From NCBI RefSeq assembly GCF_029867415.1, contig NW_026705395.1, positions 1 through 64,000 of the forward strand: a DNA stretch of 64,000 bases, in the 5' to 3' direction. Position numbers and translations under genes: made by a program. This document shows positions 36,723 through 49,640 of the stretch, piece by piece. The notes under the pieces are model-generated. The model saw nothing but the letters and a program-made list of their open reading frames with translations. It made no database searches and was not told the DNA's origin. Positions within the stretch are counted from its first letter, which is position 1. Each line of letters begins with the position of its first letter. Source of the DNA: Vicia villosa. Its lineage: Eukaryota > Streptophyta > Magnoliopsida > Fabales > Fabaceae.

Positions 36723-38989
36723 CTTGCAGATAGAGATAGTAATATCCTGAAAAATAGAGGTTAGTTTTCTTATGTCATGATGCATGCGTTTATGTGATGA
36801 GTATCTCAAAATAAATGAGAAACTTCGTATGTTATGGATTTGTTATATAGTGATGTATGCGATGTATGAATATGTTTGTGTCATATGGTATGCAAATATG
36901 ATTTATGTTGTCTTAGTCGAGAGAATAAATCTCCAGGTCTCTGTGATTTTGATGTTTGATTTCGTCTTGAGAGATGCTCAGCTGGGGATTTATAACTTCT
37001 GCTTGGGGATGATCAATAACTTGATGTACCCTGATTGGGTAAAGGGAAAGTAGAGGTGTGAACTATGTTGGGGAGCCATGCCTTTGTCGGGGTAGGAGTG
37101 TTGGAAGACATCTTCTTAGGGATTACTCTGTGGGGATATGATCTTGCGAAATCAGCTTTGTGGGAAGACGCGGATGTCTTGAATGTTGCCCCTAGTATTA
37201 TAGTACCTGTCGTTCCTGGACTTTAATTAGGGCACGCCACTGAATGTTGATCAAGATGTCAAGCTGGACTTGTATAGATTTGCCCCGATTAGTAGGAACT
37301 TTGGAAAGATTCGTCTCGCGAGGACTTTATGAGATATGAACCATGGGCGACATGCCCCTTAGTAACCATTGGTCCAGGACAATGCCCCATATTGATTGGA
37401 AATAGCTTAAGATTTATTTGGATGCATGCCCCTGATTGTTTTTGGCATCTTTGAGAGATTCTCGGAATCTTGACTTGATTTCCCCAGATTGACCGGGAAA
37501 TAGTTTGACTTCCGCTTGGGATGTATGCTTTTGACTTTTTGGCATTTGAGAGATTCTTTGAATCTTGACTTGATTGCCCCAGATTGATTGGGAGAAACGT
37601 GTCATGCCCCTTGTATATGTAGGAGACGTTGCCTATCGGGATAACTTTCTAGTCATTAGTTGTACCCTGTGCAAGTTCTTTCTGATGCTAACATTTGAAA
37701 TTATGTAGCAGAATATGTTTAATAATGAATTCATGAGATGCAATGCATACGTTTGTCTTGAGTTTTTTTTTTGAAAAACATTAAAACCAAAGATGTAAAC
37801 GTGTGATGTTTGTAAAAAAACATGATATTTGTAAAAACATGATATTTATGACAACGTGATGTTTGTAGAAACGTGATATCAACTCGGCATTTTGGTAAAC
37901 CTTAAGGAGTCGGGATACCTTTTGGTGACAGTATGCTTTCGAACTAACCATGATTCAATTAGGACTTTCAAGGGTTGTAACGTGGCTTGGTTCACGGTTT
38001 ACGAAACAAAGGATAATGGCTCAAATTTTATTGTACCCACCCCTCTTCGTGATGATCTTCAGTCCTAAGCTCTGTCAATTCAACTTATGCATTCAGGTTT
38101 CAAGAGACTTTGGATTTTCCCCTTTGACAATGATGATGGTTCACAAGTAAAGAGAACTTTTGAGATGGCCGTCACTTCTTCCTTTTGGTAGTCACAATAT
38201 TTTGTTGTTCAGGAATTTATTGACTTCTCTTTTTTCATCTTTTGAAATCCCTAACTTTTGCCTGAACTGTCTATTTTGAGTTTACAGTCAGCGGGACGCC
38301 TTGATTTTTGCCTAAGTCTTCTTTTTGATTTTTGACTTAGCAGGCTTTTCTTTGTATAGATGTTTTTTCATTTTTTCTTTTTTGAGAGATATTGACTGCC
38401 TTGTTTGATGATTGATGAACCGTCATTGGCTTTTAATTGACGTTTCCAACACTTCTTTGATGTGTGCGGATGAACGCTTGTGATTGAAACCTTTGTTGAA
38501 AGGTGTTCTGAATGATTCTCTTAAAATTGAATGCACAGCCAAATTAACTGAGAACTACCCTGCCCCAGGTTATGATCAAGAGTTTTAATTAGCACAAGAA
38601 AGAAACTTCTACTTCTTAGGCTCAAAGGGGTTAACGAGGGATTAACATCCTTATATCTCCACTGTTTAGGAATTGAAACAATGCCTGTACATCGTCAACA
38701 TAGTCCGTTCAAAAGCATACTGTATGAGGTTGCGGTATCGTTTTCGTCATCCTCCCTCAAAAGGTATACAACTTTAGCAGGAGTTGAATTAGCACAAAAC
38801 ATATGCAAAGTAAAGACATAATTTAAAATGAGTGATAGCGAAATTGTGTATTCAAGACAAACATATGCAATGCACTGATGATAATTATTAAAACAGATAA
38901 TGTCTATCATAAGTCGGATGTTTAAACAAACAGGAAAGAAACATGCAAATGAAAGTAGATCTAATGATCCAAAAGTTCATCCATCTAGA

Positions 38990-39290
38990 CATCAATCAGT
39001 CTTGTCATGACTAGGCATAGGAGCGGTGATCACCACAGGAGTTTTCAGGAGGTTTGAATTTGATTTCCCTGTTATCAATTAGATCTTGAATCTTGTTCCT
39101 CAATGTCCAGCAATTGTTTTTTTGTAATGTCCAGGAATGTTGGAATGGTACGCGCACCTCGCATTGAGTTTATAGCCAGAGGTTTTAGAGTTCTTAGGAG
39201 CATCCCTCAGAGTAATCCATATGATCTTCAACAGATGTTTGTAATGTTTGAGCCGACGACATATTGATTTTAGTGAATTGACGCTTAGGT
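38990..39290 (-). pseudogene. Degenerate gag zinc-finger region, copy 1
   Basis: On the minus strand: LNARCAYHSNIPGH in one frame, then after a frameshift NCWTLRNKIQDLIDNREIKF in another. This matches the CxxH...GH...NC..L..KIQDLID pattern of Tat-lineage gag. It is the only recognisable coding trace in the element. Confidence 0.75.
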
Positions 39291-39332
39291 GCATTTGGCT
39301 TGCGTCATTGTTGTAGAACTGGTGTAGAGATT

Positions 39333-39775
39333 CAGAGTATCCGGGATTCGAGCTTCCGGAATGTGTATATGATAAGAATGTTTCAGAATGTCTGGGGTTC
39401 GATCTTCCGGAATGTATATCTGATTGGAATGTTTCAGAAGTCTGGGGGTCAAGCTTCTAGAATGTTCATCTGATTGGAACTTTCAGAATGTCCGGGGTTC
39501 GAGCTTCCGGAATGTATATCTGATTGGAATGTTTCAGAAGTCTGGGGGTCAAGCTTCCAGAATGTTCATCTGATTGGAACTTTCAGAATGTCCGGGGTTT
39601 GAGCTTCCGGAATCTATATCTGATTGGAATGTTTCAGAAGTCTGGGGGTCAAGCTTCCAGAATGTTCATCTGATTGGAACTTTCTGAATGTCCGGGGTTC
39701 GAGCTTCCGGAATGTATATCTGATTGGAATGTTTCAGAAGTCTGGGGGTCAAGCTTCCATAATGTTCATCTGATT
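39333..39775. repeat. ~94-bp tandem repeat, Tat internal region 1
   Basis: About 4.5 copies, each made of two half-units around gaatgtccggggttcgagct and gaagtctgggggtcaagctt with a shared atctgattggaa spacer. Confidence 0.9.
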
Positions 39776-40268
39776 AGGATTGATTTGTTGATGGTATTTT
39801 TCTGACCAGTTGGTCGACCTGAAAGGCAAAGTTAGTTTTATGTGATGTTATGAATGCAAATGCAATCTTTTCAAGGATCTTTAGGAATTTAGTTAGCAAC
39901 ATTAGAAAATGGTTTGGTCGCGTCTTTGTCTGAAGAATTCCGACTTTTGTCTTTGAATGTCTTTCTTTGAGAATCAAGCTCACCATATCCAGTGGGTCAT
40001 AGCCGCTGATTCGGGATACTTGTACTTTTGAATTTGAAAGCATATGGCTAGAGGAAAATAAATCCTCTTGCCCCTTGATAGGTATTGTGTCTTTGAATTG
40101 GAAGGCGAATGGCCAGAGGAAAGTAAATCCTCTTGCCCCTAGATAGGAATTCCGTCCTTGATAAGAGCACCTGAAATTGTGCGCCCTAAATTCCTAAGAT
40201 CTTTGAAAGGGTTAGTTAGTATGTGATGTTATGATGTTATGATGTCATCCAGATGCAATGCATTAAGT

Positions 40269-40509
40269 AAAGCATAAGGTCAAATTGTCCTACAGACAAA
40301 TCCTGCAAGGAAATAGAAGGTTAAAGCATAAGGCAATGAGGACGAAATGTCCTACAAGCAAATCCTGCAAGGAAATAAAAGGTTAAAGCATAAGGTAGTG
40401 AGGACGAATTGTCCTACAAGGAAATCCTGCAAGGAAATAGAAGGTTAAAGCATAAGGTAGTGAGGACGAATTGTCCTACAAGCAAATCCTGCAAGGAAAT
40501 AGAAGGTTA
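40269..40509. repeat. ~62-bp tandem repeat, Tat internal region 1
   Basis: Four copies containing aagcataaggtagtgaggac, gaattgtcctacaagcaaat and cctgcaaggaaatag. Confidence 0.9.
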
Positions 40510-41111
40510 GATACCAAACAAGTCACACAAGAGTCCTTAAGTTTAAAGGCTTGCATGGAGTATGACCAGGTGACTACCCTTCCCCAAAGGTACTTCTAAG
40601 TATAAGGATGATATCAGCAACGGGTTCTACCAAGTTACTCAGAATTGTCAGCCCCTCCAAAGCACCCTCGAACATGGTACATGCATACCACGCAATGATA
40701 CTTTAGGAAGAAACCTATCTGAGCTGTAGTATCGGGTAGCGACCATAACTTGGCATGCACCAAGAATAGCCCTCCCACTACGTTCCTAAAAGTCAGGATG
40801 GGTTAAAGGTGACTAAAGGTCCTTGAGCTCCGACGCACCCAAAGATACATGTATAAACCTCTCTCATGCGAAAGAGGTACACAATAACCAGTGGAGGCCT
40901 AACTCAAGCGCGAACTTCATTTTGACCAATCCCAAGCATGCACAAGGGAGGTCTCCATGACTATGCCGCTCCTATCTTAAGGTGCACTCGAATCCGGGTG
41001 TAGGATTCATCTTCCATTCAATACCCAAAACAACCTTGAAAAATAAAGCAAGCAAACAAACAATTATGTGATCCTAAACTTTAAGGTAACCCCTTTTTTA
41101 ATTCGAAAGCA

Positions 41112-41129
41112 TCCCCAGCAGAGTCGCCA
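41112..41129 (-). promoter_or_regulatory. Tat PBS, copy 1
   Basis: Minus strand tggcgactctgctgggga, four bases from LTR2; same sequence as the Ogre A PBS. Confidence 0.9.
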
Positions 41130-41133
41130 GTTC

Positions 41134-44100
41134 TGTGATACGGTGAACTGACTTTTATATCGGAATGTCGCGGTTAAGCATGAGTCGCCACCGACTTTTA
41201 TTTTATCCAAACAAATTCGGAAAGGCAAAAAGAAACAGAAAAAAACCTTTTAAAGAAATCTAAGTTCGGGGGGTAATTTATGCAAAGGGAAGGTGTAAGG
41301 CACCCTTTGCATCCATGGTTTTCCATGGGCTCTTAATTGCTTTGCTTGCTCGTTTTCAGAAAATGTAGATGAAAAAGGAAAAAATGGACTTTAGCTCGTA
41401 AATGAGCGTAGCCAGTTTTTGAAGAATTTGAGAAAGAATATAGAAAATAGAGCAGGGCAAGGCAATTTGGGGCAATTACCTTAAACTCAGATGATAGGTC
41501 TCTTTTTAGCCTTTCAGAATGAAAGGGTCTATCCTTGCCATAAGAGGGCAGGAAGCCTTTCGTTTGGAGGTAGAAGGGTCGTCGAGTTATCGTTCGCCCA
41601 AAGACTGACCCATGCTATAGAGAGGCAGGTAGTCTAAGAGGAAAGATCAGAATAGCCTTTGTTTGTAGGCAACCAGAAGATACCTCAGCCTTTTCCGTAG
41701 GCAACTTCCGAGGGTCGAGGTCATGTTAGTGTATCGAAGGCAGCATCATTAGGGACCATGACCTTTAATCGAGGCAACATGGCTGAGGTATCCTCATATT
41801 CGAGGGACTGGCTATTCTGCAAAAACACAAGGCAACAAGGCAACAAGGCAACAAGGCAACAAGGCAACAAGGCAACAGAGAGGTTACCCAAAAGCGTGCG
41901 TGTGTGCAACAATCACGTGGTTAATTCAATATATTATCTTGTAAATTAGTGATTCTAGGTTAATTACAATCTTGCACTCCCTAAATTACTAACCACGCAG
42001 TAAAATAATATAACAGTTTTAAGTGCCTTTAAGGCCACACAATACAACCAGGGAACAGTTACATAATAATATGGGGAAGGGAACAATGAAACCAGCGGAT
42101 CCCTTAATAGGGTTTGACATAAGTAATAATAAAGCATAAAATATTAAAGTTAGGGTTTAGGGTTACCCTCGCTCGTAGCCTTGGCGACTTGACAAATCCT
42201 TTGATTAATGAAGGTTGATGGGCAGAGGTTTGCCTTGAGCATGAAGCATTGACCCTGACCATTAAAGAGTTGACAAAAGAAAAAGAAAGAATTGAGTGTA
42301 TGACTAATTCATTAACATATGAAGTAAAACTTAATTGAACCTACAATGCAAATGTAATAATTAATAAAAATTAAATTTAAGAAAAAAAGAGTCGGAACTT
42401 AGCTTTTTGATTGGCATGGCGCGTAATCGGAAGATTTTCGATTAACCCTGAAAAGGCACAGAAAAGAAACATTTTTAGTGTAGGGCCAATTCTCGCAAAC
42501 CCTGATTAGGGCATAAGTTAGCCATGGTTAATAAAATCGAACCAATTAATTATTGGTTTTCCAACCTAATTAATTAAATTAATTAATCATTAGTTTTCAA
42601 CCTAATTAATTAAATCGGCAAAATATATTTTTTGATTTAATTATCAAACCCTAATAACTTAATCAATTGTAGAATAACTAAACAATTAGATTATTTTATT
42701 TAATCATGAAAATATTAGTAATAATAAATATTTTTATATTTTATGTTTTTTATGAAAAGGGAAATATAAACAAAAGTTGGTTGAAATAGAATATTAAAAG
42801 GATAAAAATAAACAATTAAATAAAAAAAACTATGTCATAAAACATAAAAGAAAAATTAGAAACACTCAGCTGGGATTCAGTGTGGTGCGCTGATGGGGAT
42901 CTATGGTGCGCTGCTACATCAGGAACGTTGGACCTAATCTGGCTGCGATCCACTGGTGCAGCATTGCAGGCGCATGGTGAACATGAGAGGGCCAGATGCG
43001 CTGGATCCATGATCAAATTACTTGAAAAATAAAATTGTAAATCCTGGGAATCGAACCCAAGTTCCTTCGCATGTTGCCAAAATGCCTTAGCCATCTGTGC
43101 TGGGTCCGTTATGTTGTTATTGTGTCACACGCACTAGGTGATATAGAAAACAAATTAACCAGGAATGAATTTAAAACAGGGACGCGCCCCAGGGCCTTCG
43201 TCTTCCCCATTGATTTCTTGAAGAAAACCAATACTTTTACCTACAGTTTTTTTTTTATGACACTATAGACCTGCATCAATCAAATCCGTAAAAATAATGC
43301 AAATAAATTCCGGCCAAGACCATAAATCAATGGGAAATCGACTACCGAATACAGTGGTGCCCTTTGTTAGGGCTAATTCCGCTTCCAAGAAGAAGCCCCA
43401 ACTCGAAACTTCGAGAGACTTATCAATGGTGTTTCGTTGTTCATGCCTTTAAACTCAAATCAAAGAGTCCAGAAACACTTTATAGGTCATCACGATCACG
43501 AATGTTAGTTCAAAACACGTTTATAATGCACATATGAGCAAGATGAAAGATTGAAACATATTTTGCAAACCGTAAACGCGAGGGCGATGATAGTTGCCGC
43601 CTTAGATGTCTGTGATGCGTGTGCTCACTTCAGAATATGCCGAGAGTCCTTTGGATCCCTGGAATGGTTCGATTTGTTCTCTCGACACCTCTGCTACATC
43701 CCTCTTATGCCACGGTTTTGTTGAATTTGAACGGAATCTCGCGTCACGATTTTTCTTTTTCTGCAAAAACACAACACAAAAGAAACTATACGAGATATAC
43801 GAGATACAGTGGAATTGAAACTATACAAAATCCAGTGAAATTGTGTTGTGCTATTAGTCTGTATGGAGTATCATATAGGTTGAGGAATGTGTTTAAGAAT
43901 CTGTAATGGTGTTGTATTTGATTCGTTTTCAGTTAAGAGGTGATAGTGGTTTAACACTGAATGCCATGGTACGACACAAAGGTTTGACTTTTTGTTTTTG
44001 TACGTGACTGGTTAGCCAAGAAGCTGAAAAGGGTTTCTATAAGGGTTTTCTCCTCCTCCCCCTTTTTTTCGGTTTTTTGTTGTTGTTATATATAGAAAAA

Positions 44101-44455
44101 ATTAGGTTAATGATAATGGACCTAGTATAAACTTGAGCCCAATGAGTCTTTATTGAATTTAAATGGACCCTGTCTTTATTATTTGCACCTATAAAGAAAT
44201 AATACAAATAGCACAATAATGTAACAAAATGATTTACTAATTTTAATCCTAAGTTGAATTAAAATAAAATTAGTAAACCAAAAGGATTAGTAAATCGGAA
44301 ACATTATTAAATCGTAAAAAACGACCCAAAAAAATGCGCACAGATGGACATGTAATGTATATTCTTATTTTCTAAATGAATGTTAATGCAAATGGTGCAA
44401 ATGGTTGTGAAGCGATAAGCCAGATAAAAAGGAGGGCAAATTTTAGGGTATGACA
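41134..44455 (-). repeat. Tat LTR2 (middle)
   Basis: 3322 bp. At the sites separating LTR1 from LTR3 (octamer count, gcaatttgggg, gcgtaatcgg, gaaagaattg, tttcgttgttc) it follows LTR3. A few private changes (gagacttatc, taattccgct, ttggacctaa). Confidence 0.95.
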
Positions 44456-44668
44456 GCTGCCCCTGTTCAATTATCTTAAACCTGAAGATGTAGAGTGGTT
44501 TGTATGCCAGTCGGTATCTGAAGGTGGAAGATGATTGAACACTAGAATACCAAGAAATTTGCCCTAGCTGAAGGAGGGACTTTTGTCGGAGATGGGCTTG
44601 TAGATGTCATCTGGTAGTTGTTGGAGTATTGATTGTTACGAGGCTTCTGTTTTTAGTCTTTGAATGTT

Positions 44669-45229
44669 GAGGAACCGTCTGAGGTATCGACTCGATTCTG
44701 AATCGGATTATTTAAGGAACCGTCACAGGTATCGACTTAAATTCGAAGCATATCATTAAGGAACCGTCAAAGGTATCGACTTAGATACGGCGGGGGTAAT
44801 TAAGGAACCGTCAAAGGTATCGACTTAAATTTGAAGCATATTGTTGAGGCACCGTCAAAGGTATCGACTCAAATATGCAGATAGATTGTATAAGGAACCG
44901 TCAAAGGTGTCGACTTATATCTGAAGTGTGTCGTTAAGGAACCGTCAAAGGTGTCGACTTAACTCTTGATGTGGGTTGTTAAGGAACCGTCAAAGGTGTC
45001 GACTTAACTTTGAAGCATATCATTGAGGCACCGTCAAAGGTATCGACTCAGATATGCAGATAGATTGTATAAGGAACCGTCAAAGGTGTCGACTTATATC
45101 TGAAGTGTGTTGTTAAGGAACCGTCAAAGGTGTCGACTTAACTCTTGATGTATTAAGGAACCGTCAAAGGTGTCGACTTAATACTTGGGAATAGATTGTT
45201 AAGGAACCGTCAAAGGTGTCGACTTAACT
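44669..45229. repeat. 13-copy tandem repeat, Tat internal region 2
   Basis: Same repeat number and order as 36162-36722. Confidence 0.9.
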
Positions 45230-47496
45230 CTTGCAGATAGAGATAGTAATATCCTGAAAAATAGAGGTTAGTTTTCTTATGTCATGATGCATGCGTTTAT
45301 GTGATGAGTATCTCAAAATAAATGAGAAACTTCGTATGTTATGGATTTGTTATATAGTGATGTATGCGATGTATGAATATGTTTGTGTCATATGGTATGC
45401 AAATATGATTTATGTTGTCTTAGTCGAGAGAATAAATCTCCAGGTCTCTGTGATTTTGATGTTTGATTTCGTCTTGAGAGATGCTCAGCTGGGGATTTAT
45501 AACTTCTGCTTGGGGATGATCAATAACTTGATGTACCCTGATTGGGTAAAGGGAAAGTAGAGGTGTGAACTATGTTGGGGAGCCATGCCTTTGTCGGGGT
45601 AGGAGTGTTGGAAGACATCTTCTTAGGGATTACTCTGTGGGGATATGATCTTGCGAAATCAGCTTTGTGGGAAGACGCGGATGTCTTGAATGTTGCCCCT
45701 AGTATTATAGTACCTGTCGTTCCTGGACTTTAATTAGGGCACGCCACTGAATGTTGATCAAGATGTCAAGCTGGACTTGTATAGATTTGCCCCGATTAGT
45801 AGGAACTTTGGAAAGATTCGTCTCGCGAGGACTTTATGAGATATGAACCATGGGCGACATGCCCCTTAGTAACCATTGGTCCAGGACAATGCCCCATATT
45901 GATTGGAAATAGCTTAAGATTTATTTGGATGCATGCCCCTGATTGTTTTTGGCATCTTTGAGAGATTCTCGGAATCTTGACTTGATTTCCCCAGATTGAC
46001 CGGGAAATAGTTTGACTTCCGCTTGGGATGTATGCTTTTGACTTTTTGGCATTTGAGAGATTCTTCGAATCTTGACTTGATTGCCCCAGATTGATTGGGA
46101 GAAACGTGTCATGCCCCTTGTATATGTAGGAGACGTTGCCTATCGGGATAACTTTCTAGTCATTAGTTGTACCCTGTGCAAGTTCTTTCTGATGCTAACA
46201 TTTGAAATTATGTAGCAGAATATGTTTAATAATGAATTCATGAGATGCAATGCATACGTTTGTCTTGAGTTTTTTTTTTGAAAAACATTAAAACCAAAGA
46301 TGTAAACGTGTGATGTTTGTAAAAAAACATGATATTTGTAAAAACATGATATTTATGACAACGTGATGTTTGTAGAAACGTGATATCAACTCGGCATTTT
46401 GGTAAACCTTAAGGAGTCGGGATACCTTTTGGTGACAGTATGCTTTCGAACTAACCATGCTTCAATTAGGACTTTCAAGGGTTGTAACGTGGCTTGGTTC
46501 ACGGTTTACGAAACAAAGGATAATGGCTCAAATTTTATTGTACCCACCCCTCTTCGTGATGATCTTCAGTCCTAAGCTCTGTCAATTCAACTTATGCATT
46601 CAGGTTTCAAGAGACTTTGGATTTTCCCCTTTGACAATGATGATGGTTCACAAGTAAAGAGAACTTTTGAGATGGCCGTCACTTCTTCCTTTTGGTAGTC
46701 ACAATATTTTGTTGTTCAGGAATTTATTGACTTCTCTTTTTTCATCTTTTGAAATCCCTAACTTTTGCCTGAACTGTCTATTTTGAGTTTACAGTCAGCG
46801 GGACGCCTTGATTTTTGCCTAAGTCTTCTTTTTGATTTTTGACTTAGCAGGCTTTTCTTTGTATAGATGTTTTTTCATTTTTTCTTTTTTGAGAGATATT
46901 GACTGCCTTGTTTGATGATTGATGAACCGTCATTGGCTTTTAATTGACGTTTCCAACACTTCTTTGATGTGTGCGGATGAACGCTTGTGATTGAAACCTT
47001 TGTTGAAAGGTGTTCTGAATGATTCTCTTAAAATTGAATGCACAACCAAATTAACTGAGAACTACCCTGCCCCAGGTTATGATCAAGAGTTTTAATTAGC
47101 ACAAGAAAGAAACTTCTACTTCTTAGGCTCAAAGGGGTTAACGAGGGATTAACATCCTTATATCTCCACTGTTTAGGAATTGAAACAATGCCTGTACATC
47201 GTCAACATAGTCCGTTCAAAAGCATACTGTATGAGGTTGCGGTATCGTTTTCGTCATCCTCCCTCAAAAGGTATACAACTTTAGCAGGAGTTGAATTAGC
47301 ACAAAACATATGCAAAGTAAAGACATAATTTAAAATGAGTGATAGCGAAATTGTGTATTCAAGACAAACATATGCAATGCACTGATGATAATTATTAAAA
47401 CAGATAATGTCTATCATAAGTCGGATGTTTAAACAAACAGGAAAGAAACATGCAAATGAAAGTAGATCTAATGATCCAAAAGTTCATCCATCTAGA

Positions 47497-47797
47497 CATC
47501 AATCAGTCTTGTCATGACTAGGCATAGGAGCGGTGATCACCACAGGAGTTTTCAGGAGGTTTGAATTTGATTTCCCTGTTATCAATTAGATCTTGAATCT
47601 TGTTCCTCAATGTCCAGCAATTGTTTTTTTGTAATGTCCAGGAATGTTGGAATGGTACGCGCACCTCGCATTGAGTTTATAGCCAGAGGTTTTAGAGTTC
47701 TTAGGAGCATCCCTCAGAGTAATCCATATGATCTTCAACAGATGTTTGTAATGTTTGAGCCGACGACATATTGATTTTAGTGAATTGACGCTTAGGT
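47497..47797 (-). pseudogene. Degenerate gag zinc-finger region, copy 2
   Basis: Same frameshifted CAYHSNIPGH / NCWTLRNKIQDLID remnant as copy 1, so the damage predates the tandem duplication. Confidence 0.75.
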
Positions 47798-47839
47798 GCA
47801 TTTGGCTTGCGTCATTGTTGTAGAACTGGTGTAGAGATT

Positions 47840-48282
47840 CAGAGTATCCGGGGTTCGAGCTTCCGGAATGTGTATATGATAAGAATGTTTCAGAATGTCT
47901 GGGGTTCGATCTTCCGGAATGTATATCTGATTGGAATGTTTCAGAAGTCTGGGGGTCAAGCTTCTAGAATGTTCATCTGATTGGAACTTTCAGAATGTCC
48001 GGGGTTCGAGCTTCCGGAATGTATATCTGATTGGAATGTTTCAGAAGTATGGGGGTCAAGCTTCCAGAATGTTCATCTGATTGGAACTTTCAGAATGTCC
48101 GGGGTTTGAGCTTCCGGAATCTATATCTGATTGGAATGTTTCAGAAGTCTGGGGGTCAAGCTTCCAGAATGTTCATCTGATTGGAACTTTCTGAATGTCC
48201 GGGGTTCGAGCTTCCGGAATGTATATCTGATTGGAATGTTTCAGAAGTCTGGGGGTCAAGCTTCCATAATGTTCATCTGATT
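47840..48282. repeat. ~94-bp tandem repeat, Tat internal region 2
   Basis: Copy of the 39333 block with single-base changes. Confidence 0.9.
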
Positions 48283-48775
48283 AGGATTGATTTGTTGATG
48301 GTATTTTTCTGACCAGTTGGTCGACCTGAAAGGCAAAGTTAGTTTTATGTGATGTTATGAATGCAAATGCAATCTTTTCAAGGATCTTTAGGAATTTAGT
48401 TAGCAACATTAGAAAATGGTTTGGTCGCGTCTTTGTCTGAAGAATTCCGACTTTTGTCTTTGAATGTCTTTCTTTGAGAATCAAGCTCACCATATCTAGT
48501 GGGTCATAGCCGTTGATTCGGGATACTTGTACTTTTGAATTTGAAAGCATATGGCTAGAGGAAAATAAATCCTCTTGCCCCTTGATAGGTATTGTGTCTT
48601 TGAATTGGAAGGCGAATGGCCAGAGGAAAGTAAATCCTCTTGCCCCTATATAGGAATTCCGTCCTTGATAAGAGCACCTGAAATTGTGCGCCCTAAATTC
48701 CTAAGATCTTTGAAAGGGTTAGTTAGTATGTGATGTTATGATGTTATGATGTCATCCAGATGCAATGCATTAAGT

Positions 48776-49016
48776 AAAGCATAAGGTCAAATTGTCCTAC
48801 AGACAAATCCTGCAAGGAAATAGAAGGTTAAAGCATAAGGCAATGAGGACGAAATGTCCTACAAGCAAATCCTGCAAGGAAATAAAAGGTTAAAGCATAA
48901 GGTAGTGAGGACGAATTGTCCTACAAGCAAATCCTGCAAGGAAATAGAAGGTTAAAGCATAAGGTAGTGAGGACGAATTGTCCTACAAGCAAATCCTGCA
49001 AGGAAATAGAAGGTTA
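48776..49016. repeat. ~62-bp tandem repeat, Tat internal region 2
   Basis: Copy of the 40269 block. Confidence 0.9.
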
Positions 49017-49618
49017 GATACCAAACAAGTCACACAAGAGTCCTTAAGTTTAAAGGCTTGCATGGAGTATGACCAGGTGACTACCCTTCCCCAAAGGTAC
49101 TTCTAAGTATAAGGATGATATCAGCAACGGGTTCTACCAAGTTACTCAGAATTGTCAGCCCCTCCAAAGCACCCTCGAACATGGTACATGCATACCACGC
49201 AATGATACTTTAGGAAGAAACCTATCTGAGCTGTAGTATCGGGTAGCGACCATAACTTGGCATGCACCAAGAATAGCCCTCCCACTACGTTCCTAAAAGT
49301 CAGGATGGGTTAAAGGTGACTAAAGGTCCTTGAGCTCCGACGCACCCAAAGATACATGTATAAACCTCTCTCATGCGAAAGAGGTACACAATAACCAGTG
49401 GAGGCCTAACTCAAGCGCGAACTTCATTTTGACCAATCCCAAGCATGCACAAGGGAGGTCTCCATGACTATGCCGCTCCTATCTTAAGGTGCACTCGAAT
49501 CCGGGTGTAGGATTCATCTTCCATTCAATACCCAAAACAACCTTGAAAAATAAAGCAAGCAAACAAACAATTATGTGATCCTAAACTTTAAGGTAACCCC
49601 TTTTTTAATTCGAAAGCA

Positions 49619-49636
49619 TCCCCAGCAGAGTCGCCA
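49619..49636 (-). promoter_or_regulatory. Tat PBS, copy 2
   Basis: Minus strand tggcgactctgctgggga, four bases from LTR3, the 5' LTR. Confidence 0.9.
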
Positions 49637-49640
49637 GTTC

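Larger units (their letters stand above)
35949..41133 (-). other. Tat internal region 1
   Basis: 5185 bp: PPT complement at 35949-35965, three tandem-repeat blocks (36162, 39333, 40269), a gag zinc-finger remnant (38990-39290), and the PBS at 41112-41129. The rest is non-coding; open frames are short and unrecognised. Confidence 0.85.
44456..49640 (-). other. Tat internal region 2
   Basis: 5185 bp, same length and layout as region 1; repeats at 44669-45229, 47840-48282 and 48776-49016. Differences I noted are single-base (for example gactcgattctg, accatgcttcaa, tatccggggttc, catatctagtgg). Confidence 0.9.

Noticed and set aside
41721..41949. Opposing ORFs over the caaggcaa octamer (LPCCLVALLPCCLV / RQQGNKATRQQGN)
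   Set aside because: Low-complexity translation of an LTR microsatellite.
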